From contig QCGE01000012.1 in NCBI GenBank assembly GCA_003278195.1, positions 1-52,609 of the forward strand: a stretch of 52,609 nucleotides of DNA, in the 5' to 3' direction. Position numbers and translations under genes: made by a program. This document shows positions 45,680 through 52,609 of the stretch, piece after piece; the stretch's first letter is position 1, and each line of letters begins with the position of its first letter. Below the pieces are notes generated by a model. It was not told where the DNA came from. It did not search any database and saw only the letters and a program-made list of their open reading frames with translations. The DNA comes from Prochlorococcus sp. AG-363-P08 (lineage in GTDB: Bacteria > Cyanobacteriota > Cyanobacteriia > PCC-6307 > Cyanobiaceae).

Positions 45680-46822
45680 TTGCAAATGAGCTTTTCCGAC
45701 CCAAAAGATCATTTGCTTAGTTCTTATGACTACGCAATTGATAATGACCTAATAGCTCAGGTCCCTATAGAACCTCGCCATGCAGCAAAACTTCTTATTG
45801 TTGAAAATGAACGTCTAGGGATTAATGCCTCAAGAGACGCACAGGTATTTGATTTGAAAGATGAATTGTCTCCAGGAGATCTACTTGTTCTAAATGACAC
45901 CCGTGTTTTAAAAGCAAGATTACGTATAAGACGTAGAGGAGGTGGGCTTGGAGAACTATTAGTTCTTGAACCTCGAGGGAATGGCAAATGGTTGTGCTTA
46001 GCTCGACCCGCAAAACGCCTAAAACCTGGAGATGAGATTTGGCTAGAGGCTCTCGAGCAAAAGCCTATATCTCTAAAGGTGGTAAGCAATGACATGGAAA
46101 GTAAAGGACGCTTGATTCAGTTCCCTAGTTGCTATTCAGATGCAATGTCCATTGAAGGTTTATTAGAACGTTATGGCGAGGTTCCATTACCCCCATATAT
46201 CCAAACACATCATCAAAACAACTCAGAGCGCTACCAAACTCGATATGCTGTCCACCCAGGTGCCGTTGCAGCTCCAACAGCCGGCCTGCATTTAAGTGAT
46301 GAATTATTAGAAGCTCTTACAAAAAATGGCGTTCACCTTGCGCAGATCACTCTGCATGTTGGCCTTGGAACTTTTCGACCCTTAGAGATTGAAAACCTCC
46401 AAGAACTAAAACTACATAGTGAATGGGTCGATGTCACAGAGGATTTAGTTAAGGCTGTAGATGCATGTCGTTCTAGAGGCGGAAAAGTTATCGCCATAGG
46501 CACAACAAGTGTCAGAGCTTTAGAAGGGGCTGCCTTGGCAGGAGATGGGAAACTAAAGCCTCTGAAAGGATATGTTGATTTAGTAATCAAGCCAGGATAT
46601 CAATTTTCAGTAGTCGACGGCCTCCTGACAAATTTTCATTTACCAAAAAGCTCCCTTCTCCTACTTGTAAGCGCATTAATTGGGCGCAAAAGACTTCTAT
46701 CTCTATATGAAAAAGCTATTAAGAGTGACTATCGTTTTTTCTCCTACGGAGACGCAATGTGGATTCCTCCAAATTCAGTTCTCCAGAAAGCTAGTAGAAG
46801 TTATGCCACAGAAGGTTCTTGA
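45680..46822 (+). CDS. queA: S-adenosylmethionine:tRNA ribosyltransferase-isomerase
   Basis: QueA transfers the ribosyl part of SAM to 7-aminomethyl-7-deazaguanine in tRNA during queuosine synthesis. The 380-residue protein shows the family blocks [71 protein letters not shown] and [11 protein letters not shown]. It also has the C-terminal [19 protein letters not shown]. The start is the ATG at 45686 (Met3) or the one at 45680. Its end overlaps the convergent cysK gene by 22 bases. Confidence 0.96.
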   Translation: MQMSFSDPKDHLLSSYDYAIDNDLIAQVPIEPRHAAKLLIVENERLGINASRDAQVFDLKDELSPGDLLVLNDTRVLKARLRIRRRGGGLGELLVLEPRGNGKWLCLARPAKRLKPGDEIWLEALEQKPISLKVVSNDMESKGRLIQFPSCYSDAMSIEGLLERYGEVPLPPYIQTHHQNNSERYQTRYAVHPGAVAAPTAGLHLSDELLEALTKNGVHLAQITLHVGLGTFRPLEIENLQELKLHSEWVDVTEDLVKAVDACRSRGGKVIAIGTTSVRALEGAALAGDGKLKPLKGYVDLVIKPGYQFSVVDGLLTNFHLPKSSLLLLVSALIGRKRLLSLYEKAIKSDYRFFSYGDAMWIPPNSVLQKASRSYATEGS

Positions 46823-47787
46823 ACTATGCCCGTTGGTACTGTCTCAAAAAGAACTGAGGAGAGATACCGTTCTGCCATGTCTGGCAAGATCACAACAATT
46901 GTTTTACCTGCATACTCATCTCTTTCAGCTAAACGTACTGCAGCCGTAACAGCTGCACCACAAGAGATTCCGACCAATAAACCTTCTTCCTGTGCCAAAC
47001 GAAGTGCCATTGCGATTGATTCTTCATTAGTAACTTGTTCAACACTGTCCACTAATGAGAGATCAAGGTTCTTCGGAATAAAACCTGCTCCAATGCCTTG
47101 AATTTTATGTGGGCCAGGCTTCACTTCTTCTCCATTAAGTGTTTGGCTAATAACAGGACTATGAGAAGGCTCTACTGCAACAGACTCAATAGCTTTTCCT
47201 TTCTCGTGCTTGAGATAACGTGAAACACCAGTAATTGTTCCTCCAGTCCCAACGCCAGCCACTAGAGCATCAATTTCTCCACCACAATCATTCCATATCT
47301 CTGGACCAGTGGTCTTGAAGTGAATTTCAGGATTAGCTGGATTCTCAAATTGACCAGGCATAAAATATTTTTTGGAATCGCTTTCAGCAATCTCCTTAGC
47401 TTTTGCTATTGCTCCGGGCATTCCTTTTGCCGCCTCTGTTAACACGATTTGCGCCCCAAGAACAGCCATTACACGCCGCCGTTCTATCGACATGGATTCT
47501 GGCATCGTGAGAATAAGTTTGTATCCCCTAGCGGCTGCCGTAAAGGCAAGTGCAATTCCTGTATTGCCAGAAGTTGGCTCGACAATTGTTTGACCTTTTC
47601 CTAGGACTCCGCGTTTCTCAGCGTCCCAAATCATATTGGCACCGATCCTGCACTTAACGCTATAAGCAGGGTTACGGCCTTCTATTTTGGCTAAAACCGT
47701 AGCCTTAGCGTTCTTTGTCACAGAATTGAGCTTCACCAAAGGGGTGTTCCCAATTGCAAGGCTGTTGTCTTCGTAAATACGGGACAT
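46801..47787 (-). CDS. cysK: Cysteine synthase (O-acetylserine sulfhydrylase)
   Basis: CysK makes cysteine from O-acetylserine and sulfide. The 328-residue PLP enzyme has Lys45 in [15 protein letters not shown], the substrate loop [13 protein letters not shown], the glycine-rich [16 protein letters not shown] phosphate-binding loop, and the C-terminal [14 protein letters not shown]. All catalytic positions are present. It is the last gene of the minus-strand sulfur amino-acid cluster, about 90 bases after the cystathionine gamma-synthase-like gene, and its end overlaps queA. Confidence 0.96.
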   Translation of the reverse strand: MSRIYEDNSLAIGNTPLVKLNSVTKNAKATVLAKIEGRNPAYSVKCRIGANMIWDAEKRGVLGKGQTIVEPTSGNTGIALAFTAAARGYKLILTMPESMSIERRRVMAVLGAQIVLTEAAKGMPGAIAKAKEIAESDSKKYFMPGQFENPANPEIHFKTTGPEIWNDCGGEIDALVAGVGTGGTITGVSRYLKHEKGKAIESVAVEPSHSPVISQTLNGEEVKPGPHKIQGIGAGFIPKNLDLSLVDSVEQVTNEESIAMALRLAQEEGLLVGISCGAAVTAAVRLAERDEYAGKTIVVILPDMAERYLSSVLFETVPTGIVQEPSVA

Positions 47788-47877
47788 GCTTGAAAATGAA
47801 TTGATCTAATAATTAGCTTGAATTTATATCCTTTGCATGAAGCTTTTCGAATAAGAAGACTTGATGTAATCCTTGGC

Positions 47878-49347
47878 TTAATTCTGAAACGCGATTTGAA
47901 ATTTTTCCCAAAGAAGGTCTGGATCCTCAAGACCTACTGATACACGAAGGAGATGTGAGGGCACTCCGCATTTTTGAGCCCAATCCAATTCGTTGTAATG
48001 AGCAAGCATTACGTATGGGCAAACAAGTGTGAAATTTGTTCCGAGGCTAGGCCCTTTACAAAGCTTAAGGCTGTTATAAACCTTTTTAGCCTGAGCCAAT
48101 CCTCCTTTTAATTCAAAAGACAAAAGACATCCATACCCGGCCCCATCGCGCATCAATTTCCTGAAATTACTACAACTACCAGGATGAAGAACTCTTGAAA
48201 CAGATGGATGCATAGCTAGTCGAGAGGACAGTTCTTCAGAAGCTCTGTTTAACCTCTTAAGTCGACTGCCAACATCTCTGCTAACTAGTTCAAGAGCAAT
48301 TGAATCTGGATCACTAAGAACAGCACTTGGTGATGATATTTTTTTGATTAGATCTTTTCTCCATCGAGAATGAGGCCCTAAAACAAGCGCACCTGCAAGG
48401 ATGTCTCCTCTACCTGCAAAGCTTTTTGTTAAAGAGCTAAAAACTAGATCTGCATGGGGGAAAGCATTAATGTTTAATGCTGAACCAATAGTGTCATCAG
48501 CTATTACAGGAATACCTCGTGAATGGGCTATTTCAGCAATCAAAGGGAGATCAACACATTGAAGCATTGGATTACTGGGTAGTTCAACAACTAACGCTGC
48601 AGGATTTTGCTCTTCAATTGTCTTGACTAAATCTTTCGGATCGAAACTAAGAATAAGTTCACTGCCTTCAAAAATCTCCTTTGGAAGCTTTAATACGTCA
48701 ACATAGGGGAACCCAAGTTGAATTGTTTTCTTCCCAGGATTAATTTCCTGGATCGCCTCTAGAGCTGAATAGAAGGCAGCCATTCCTGAGGGGTGTAGCT
48801 GAACTAAATTCTTATCACATTCATAGATATTAGATAAGCGGATTCTTAATTTATCTCGAGCAATTATCGAGTTTTCACTTGATGGAGGTCTCTCTTTGCC
48901 AAGAGCAATAGCTGTTTGACGAGAGGAAGCTCCCAGACCTGTATGTTGCCAAAAAGCTCTTGCCGCAGTAGTAGAAGCTTGATCCGTAAAAAGACAAGGC
49001 AACCCTAATACTTCTTGAATTTTTGTTTTACCAAAAGAATTTTTTCGATCGCAATATAACTTTGCCAGGTTTGCAACTTTTTCTGTTGGGAAAGGCCAAG
49101 CATTTGTAAAAGAAGAAGCGTCTTTATGTAGAGCAAATTTAGTCAATTCAGCTACTAATGGATTAAATCCAAATCTTGGGTAAATAGCTTTTAAAGACTC
49201 AAGACATTTCGGGTTCTTTTCTTCATAATCAACAACATCTTGCCACCTAGGGAGGGCAACTGATACAGCATGCGGGCTGTCTGGCATTGGCTTACCGAGG
49301 TCCTTGCTACTCCAGCAGGGATCTACAAGCAGATCTCTAGTATTCAC
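47878..49347 (-). CDS. metB: Cystathionine gamma-synthase-like PLP enzyme with N-terminal extension
   Basis: The 489-residue protein belongs to the Cys/Met-metabolism PLP family. The PLP Asp is in VIADDTIGSALNINAF and the Schiff-base Lys308 is in FSSLTKSFAGRGDILAGALVLG. About 140 residues precede the PLP domain, including SVALPRWQDVVDYEEKNPKC and IYPRFGFNPLVAEL. That N-terminal pattern is like fungal Str2-type cystathionine gamma-synthases, which are longer than bacterial MetB. It could make cystathionine from an activated homoserine. Its ATG overlaps the stop of the upstream 389-residue paralogue by four bases. Confidence 0.85.
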   Translation of the reverse strand: MNTRDLLVDPCWSSKDLGKPMPDSPHAVSVALPRWQDVVDYEEKNPKCLESLKAIYPRFGFNPLVAELTKFALHKDASSFTNAWPFPTEKVANLAKLYCDRKNSFGKTKIQEVLGLPCLFTDQASTTAARAFWQHTGLGASSRQTAIALGKERPPSSENSIIARDKLRIRLSNIYECDKNLVQLHPSGMAAFYSALEAIQEINPGKKTIQLGFPYVDVLKLPKEIFEGSELILSFDPKDLVKTIEEQNPAALVVELPSNPMLQCVDLPLIAEIAHSRGIPVIADDTIGSALNINAFPHADLVFSSLTKSFAGRGDILAGALVLGPHSRWRKDLIKKISSPSAVLSDPDSIALELVSRDVGSRLKRLNRASEELSSRLAMHPSVSRVLHPGSCSNFRKLMRDGAGYGCLLSFELKGGLAQAKKVYNSLKLCKGPSLGTNFTLVCPYVMLAHYNELDWAQKCGVPSHLLRVSVGLEDPDLLWEKFQIAFQN

Positions 49348-50513
49348 TTCAACTTATCAAGAGCTTTCTGAAGGTCATCAATTAAGTCTTCCACGTCTTC
49401 ACATCCAATAGAAAGGCGAACTAGCCCATCATCTATACCTAACTTTAATCTTATATCATGATCAACTGATGCATGTGTCATTGTCGCTGGATGACATATA
49501 AGGCTCTCAATTCCTCCCAAGCTTTCAGCCATAGTAAAATAGCGAAGGCCTTTACAGAATGAATAAGTATTCTGTTGACTCGCTTTAAGTTTCAGAGTAA
49601 TAATTGCACCTCCAGCCTTCATTTGTTTAGTTGCTATTTCATAATCTGGATGATCAGTTCTAAATGGATATCTAACCCAAGCAACTGATTTATGTTCATT
49701 AATTACTCCAGCTATTTCAAGAGCATTCTTAACTTGATGACTTATCCTAAGTGGCATTGTTTTTATACCTCTGGTGATCAGCCAACAGTCAAAAGGTGAT
49801 GGCTGCAAACCTAGTGATTTTTGGGCAAAAGTTAACCTTTCATGCCATTCATGGTCATCTGTAAAGACAGCACCGCCTAACGCATCAGAATGGCCGTTAA
49901 TATACTTAGTGGTACTAGACAGGGAAATAGTTGCACCTAGTTCTAGAGGTCTTTGAAGAAGTGGTGTCGCAAAAGTATTATCAACAACTACGGGGATTTT
50001 TCTTTTGTTTGCAACAACTGAAATCTCATTTATGTCTATTACTTTAAGCATTGGGTTAGTTGGACTCTCAAGCCAGATCATTGCTGGGCTAAAGTCTAAA
50101 ATTTTCTGGATATTTTCTAGATTAGTAAAGTCAACCCATTTTGTTTCTATGCCAAACTTCTTAAAAACCTTTTCAAATGCCCGAACAGTGCAACCATATA
50201 GATTTTCTTCGCAAAGGACTAAATCACCTGACTTAAGACAAGATAAGACAGCAGTTATCGCACTCACACCAGACCCAAAAACAGTTGCATAATTACATTC
50301 TTCTACTGATGAAAGTACGGACTCTAAGATTCTAAAATTTGGATTACCAGATCGAGTGTAATCAAATCCCTTTGAATTCCCATGAGCGAAAGTTGCGCTT
50401 GGAAATATCGGTGGCATAACAGTCCCAGTCTCAGAAGCGAAGCTCTCGCCATGATGAATTGATCGAGTGTTAGCTCCTGGAGTTTCTTGCCAATCTTTTT
50501 TGGCTGAGGCCAC
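49344..50513 (-). CDS. metC: Trans-sulfuration enzyme (cystathionine gamma-synthase/lyase type)
   Basis: The 389-residue protein is a canonical Cys/Met-metabolism PLP enzyme. The tetramer-contact YTRSGNP segment is in DYTRSGNPNFRILESVL, the PLP Asp is in VVVDNTFATPLLQRPLELGA, and the Schiff-base Lys203 is in SSTTKYINGHSDALGGAV. The C-terminus ESLGGIESLICHPATMTHASV is typical. Gamma-synthase, beta-lyase and gamma-lyase cannot be separated reliably by eye; the gene symbol is tentative. First gene of the operon with the 489-residue paralogue and cysK. Confidence 0.88.
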   Translation of the reverse strand: MASAKKDWQETPGANTRSIHHGESFASETGTVMPPIFPSATFAHGNSKGFDYTRSGNPNFRILESVLSSVEECNYATVFGSGVSAITAVLSCLKSGDLVLCEENLYGCTVRAFEKVFKKFGIETKWVDFTNLENIQKILDFSPAMIWLESPTNPMLKVIDINEISVVANKRKIPVVVDNTFATPLLQRPLELGATISLSSTTKYINGHSDALGGAVFTDDHEWHERLTFAQKSLGLQPSPFDCWLITRGIKTMPLRISHQVKNALEIAGVINEHKSVAWVRYPFRTDHPDYEIATKQMKAGGAIITLKLKASQQNTYSFCKGLRYFTMAESLGGIESLICHPATMTHASVDHDIRLKLGIDDGLVRLSIGCEDVEDLIDDLQKALDKLK

Positions 50514-50606
50514 GTTTCTTAGTTGGTTTTAACTAGCGTAAAGAACAACATGATAAAGCGCTTTTTGAAGCTTCCATTAAAGAAATCATCCTTTAAGCCT
50601 TAGAGG

Positions 50607-50646
50607 AAAGCCAGATTGGCTAATCGGTGAAAAATATTCTGGCTTT
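50607..50646. other. Inverted repeat in the leader region of the sulfur cluster
   Basis: AAAGCCAGA (50607-50615) and TCTGGCTTT (50638-50646) form a 9-bp perfect stem with a 22-base loop, about 95 bases upstream of the first gene of the minus-strand sulfur cluster. The gap 50514-50811 holds nothing else I can support. It matches no riboswitch I know. Confidence 0.35.
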
Positions 50647-50811
50647 ACTCCTTCAAGGAATCGACAAGGTACAAATTAACCGTTCAAGCCAAAAACGAGT
50701 AGGAAAGAGGGTTTACAAAAACTAGAAAAGGATTTTAAAGGCTTAACGACACAAACGATTGCCTAATCTAAAGATATTGCTAGACGAGAGATGTAATAAG
50801 GCCTCCAATTA

Positions 50812-51063
50812 ATGGCCAAAAAAATCAAGCATAAGAACTCCGACCGTTTTCTTCCGAACATTTCCAAAAAATGCTCCCGAGAGATTTTTCCAGATGGGGA
50901 TTGGTTGAGGATCAAAGATGATTTGACTTTAAGTGGCTGGGACTCAATGCAAAGGGAAACAATTCATAGGTATCTAAAAAATGGATTACCTCTATCTTTC
51001 GCTGTAAAAGAAGTGGCTCACAGGATCGGATCTTGTCCAGTCCTGTCAAGATCTTTTTTCTAA
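50812..51063 (+). CDS. Small basic hypothetical protein, 83 residues
   Basis: I do not recognise this protein. It begins with a strongly basic stretch (MAKKIKHKNSD), followed by KCSREIFPDGDWLRIKDDLTLSGWDSMQRETIHRYL and ends in VLSRSFF. No membrane segment is visible. The basic N-terminus suggests nucleic acid or ribosome binding, as a guess. It lies alone between the divergent sulfur cluster and glpK. A real gene is likely but not certain. Confidence 0.5.
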   Translation: MAKKIKHKNSDRFLPNISKKCSREIFPDGDWLRIKDDLTLSGWDSMQRETIHRYLKNGLPLSFAVKEVAHRIGSCPVLSRSFF

Positions 51064-51205
51064 CTGCCTTTGAAGCCTCGCTTTTTAGAGCATCTTCAGA
51101 ACAATCCAAAATTTTAAAGTTCAGATTCGTCTCATATCAGTTTTATTGAGAAGAAGACTTTTCATAATTCCTATTGGTCGCTAGGAATTGGGAAAGCAAA
51201 GACCC

Positions 51206-52609
51206 ATGGTTCATCAGCCTCTCATTCTTGCCCTAGATCAAGGGACTAGTAGCTCCAGAGCAGCTCTTTTCACATCTGCTGGTCAACTAATTGAAAGCTC
51301 AAGCGCACCTCTCAAAATCAGTTATCCGGCTGATGGATGGGTCGAACAAGACCCTATTGACATCTGGGAGAGTCAACTTGAGGCGATGAAAAAACTTGAA
51401 GACAAAATAGATCCTGAACAGAGGAGGGCAGTTGTTACTTGTGGAATAACCAATCAAAGAGAAACAACTGTCCTGTGGCAAAGGAATGCTGGGACACCAT
51501 GTGGGCCTTCAATAGTTTGGCAAGACTGTCGCACCTCAAATATTTGCGCAAAATGGAAAAAAGATGGCTTAGAAAAAGAATGGAAAAAACGCACTGGCCT
51601 TTTATTAGATCCCTATTTCAGTGCAAGTAAGATCCATTGGCTTTTAAAGAACCAAAGCACTGCAAAGAAAGCCTCTTTAGAAAATAACCTTTGCTTTGGC
51701 ACCGTCGAAAGCTGGCTTGTTTGGCAACTCACATCTGGAGAGCGGCATTGTTCTGATATGAGCAATGCGAGCAGAACTCTTCTAATGGATTTAGAGCGCC
51801 GTGAATGGGTTGAAGAATATTGCGATGTAATTGGTCTAAACATAAATGCGTTGCCAGAGCTAGTTCCATGTCGTGGAGATTTTGGAGTGATAAAGAAAAA
51901 TCTACCCTTTGCTGGCATTCCCATACAGGCTCTACTTGGTGACCAGCAGGCTGCGACACTTGGTCAACTTTGCCTAAATATTGGAGAAGCTAAATGCACT
52001 TATGGAACCGGTGCTTTCTTAGTTGTAAATACTGGCAAAAGGATCCGGCGCTCAAATTCGGGGTTATTAAGTACTCTTGGATGGACAGATGAATATGGAA
52101 ATCCAACCTATTGCTTAGAAGGAAGTCTTTTCAATGCAGGAACGGTCGTGCAATGGTTAAGGGATGGATTAGGAATAATCCAACACGCAAATGAAATAAA
52201 TCAACTTGCTGAAGGAGTAGACGATTCTGGTGGAGTGATATTAGTTCCTGCTTTTACTGGACTAGGAACACCTCACTGGGATCCAACTGCTCGAGGATTG
52301 TTAATTGGCATCACTCGCGATACATCTAGAGGGCATATTGCTAGAGCAGCCTTAGAAGGAATTGCGCTTTCTGTCTCTACATTGGTTGAGCTCGCCGAAG
52401 ATGCACTGGAAGACAAGCTTGGAGAACTAGCCGTTGATGGCGGCGCCGCTCAATCAAACCCACTTCTTCAAGCACAAGCAAATAGTACGGGACTAAATAT
52501 TCGACGACCTGAAAATCTTGAAAGCACTGCAAGAGGCGTTGCATTACTAGCCGGCTTACAAGCAGGTTTAATTAATGACTTAAAAGATTTAATTCCAGAA
52601 AAGTTAAAA
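51206..52609 (+). CDS. glpK: Glycerol kinase (3' end outside the window)
   Basis: GlpK phosphorylates glycerol to glycerol 3-phosphate. From ATG 51206 the frame stays open to the window edge (468 codons), so the last 30 or so residues are missing. The N-terminal phosphate motif is LALDQGTSSSRAALF. Then follow CGITNQRETTVLWQR, the catalytic region FGTVESWLVWQLTSG with NASRTLLMDL, the adenosine-site segment CTYGTGAFLVVNTG, and VDGGAAQSNPLLQ. All key blocks are intact. It is on the plus strand, about 140 bases after the small basic ORF. Confidence 0.96.
   Translation, partial: MVHQPLILALDQGTSSSRAALFTSAGQLIESSSAPLKISYPADGWVEQDPIDIWESQLEAMKKLEDKIDPEQRRAVVTCGITNQRETTVLWQRNAGTPCGPSIVWQDCRTSNICAKWKKDGLEKEWKKRTGLLLDPYFSASKIHWLLKNQSTAKKASLENNLCFGTVESWLVWQLTSGERHCSDMSNASRTLLMDLERREWVEEYCDVIGLNINALPELVPCRGDFGVIKKNLPFAGIPIQALLGDQQAATLGQLCLNIGEAKCTYGTGAFLVVNTGKRIRRSNSGLLSTLGWTDEYGNPTYCLEGSLFNAGTVVQWLRDGLGIIQHANEINQLAEGVDDSGGVILVPAFTGLGTPHWDPTARGLLIGITRDTSRGHIARAALEGIALSVSTLVELAEDALEDKLGELAVDGGAAQSNPLLQAQANSTGLNIRRPENLESTARGVALLAGLQAGLINDLKDLIPEKLK

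Noticed and set aside
47372-47593. Plus-strand open frames inside cysK
   Set aside because: Antisense to a complete enzyme gene with all motifs intact; shadows of its codon use.
50514-50811. SAM or cobalamin riboswitch upstream of the sulfur cluster
   Set aside because: Only one simple stem is visible; none of the conserved riboswitch core sequences could be recognised.

Overview
This window looks like chromosomal DNA of a marine picocyanobacterium, most likely a low-light Prochlorococcus. This is an inference from gene content; no database was searched. The evidence is chlorophyll synthase (chlG), a phylloquinone methyltransferase, the nitrogen co-regulator PipX with PipY, a cyanobacterial-type SepF, several cyanobacteria-only small families, AT-rich DNA, very short intergenic gaps and frequent GTG/TTG starts. 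No rRNA, CRISPR array, insertion sequence, integrase or clear prophage is visible.

Layout. Positions 1-1019 hold the tail of an unknown gene and glyQ. Positions 1276-5915 are an accessory-looking, AT-rich stretch of small or unrecognised genes: a secreted hypothetical, a stand-alone Nif11-like peptide, a membrane-anchored SGNH hydrolase paired with a 53-residue DUF5989-like membrane protein, and several orphans. Positions 5959-18435 return to core genes: menG/ubiE, hisF, chlG, a class A penicillin-binding protein, rsmB, a frameshifted alkyltransferase-like gene, trmH, one peptide-type ABC permease, lepA, mqo and an NFU scaffold. Positions 18520-21826 hold a fatty acid desaturase without a normal start codon, two small orphans and a class V aminotransferase-like enzyme. 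Positions 21841-24657 carry yidD-grx-murE on the minus strand and rpsD on the plus strand.

Positions 24823-27350 are a second accessory interval, with a small ORF, a secreted DUF1499 protein, a second SGNH protein and a MIF homologue. It ends at adjacent tRNA-Tyr and tRNA-Thr genes. Positions 27623-35942 are a dense run of mostly plus-strand genes: aroQ, a miaE-like gene, cobI, dus (minus strand), a DUF1823 gene, der, an EcfT/CbiQ-type transporter, pipX, pipY, sepF and proC. Positions 35897-40648 are a minus-strand run: hpf (lrtA), a deoC-like gene, recO, an MFS transporter and a GT4 glycosyltransferase. Positions 40631-46822 are plus strand: lipB, an acyl-ACP/CoA synthetase, a YlqD-like gene, pdhC and queA. 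Positions 46801-50513 are a minus-strand sulfur amino-acid cluster of two trans-sulfuration enzymes and cysK. The window ends inside glpK.

The most useful second-look items are a deoC homologue whose Schiff-base lysine is replaced by glutamine, the DUF5989-SGNH pair with an unannotated small gene, the desaturase lacking a start codon, the alkyltransferase-like gene split by one frameshift, the lone Nif11 peptide, and a fungal Str2-like cystathionine gamma-synthase candidate. I did not find a convincing wholly new multi-gene defence or biosynthetic system.
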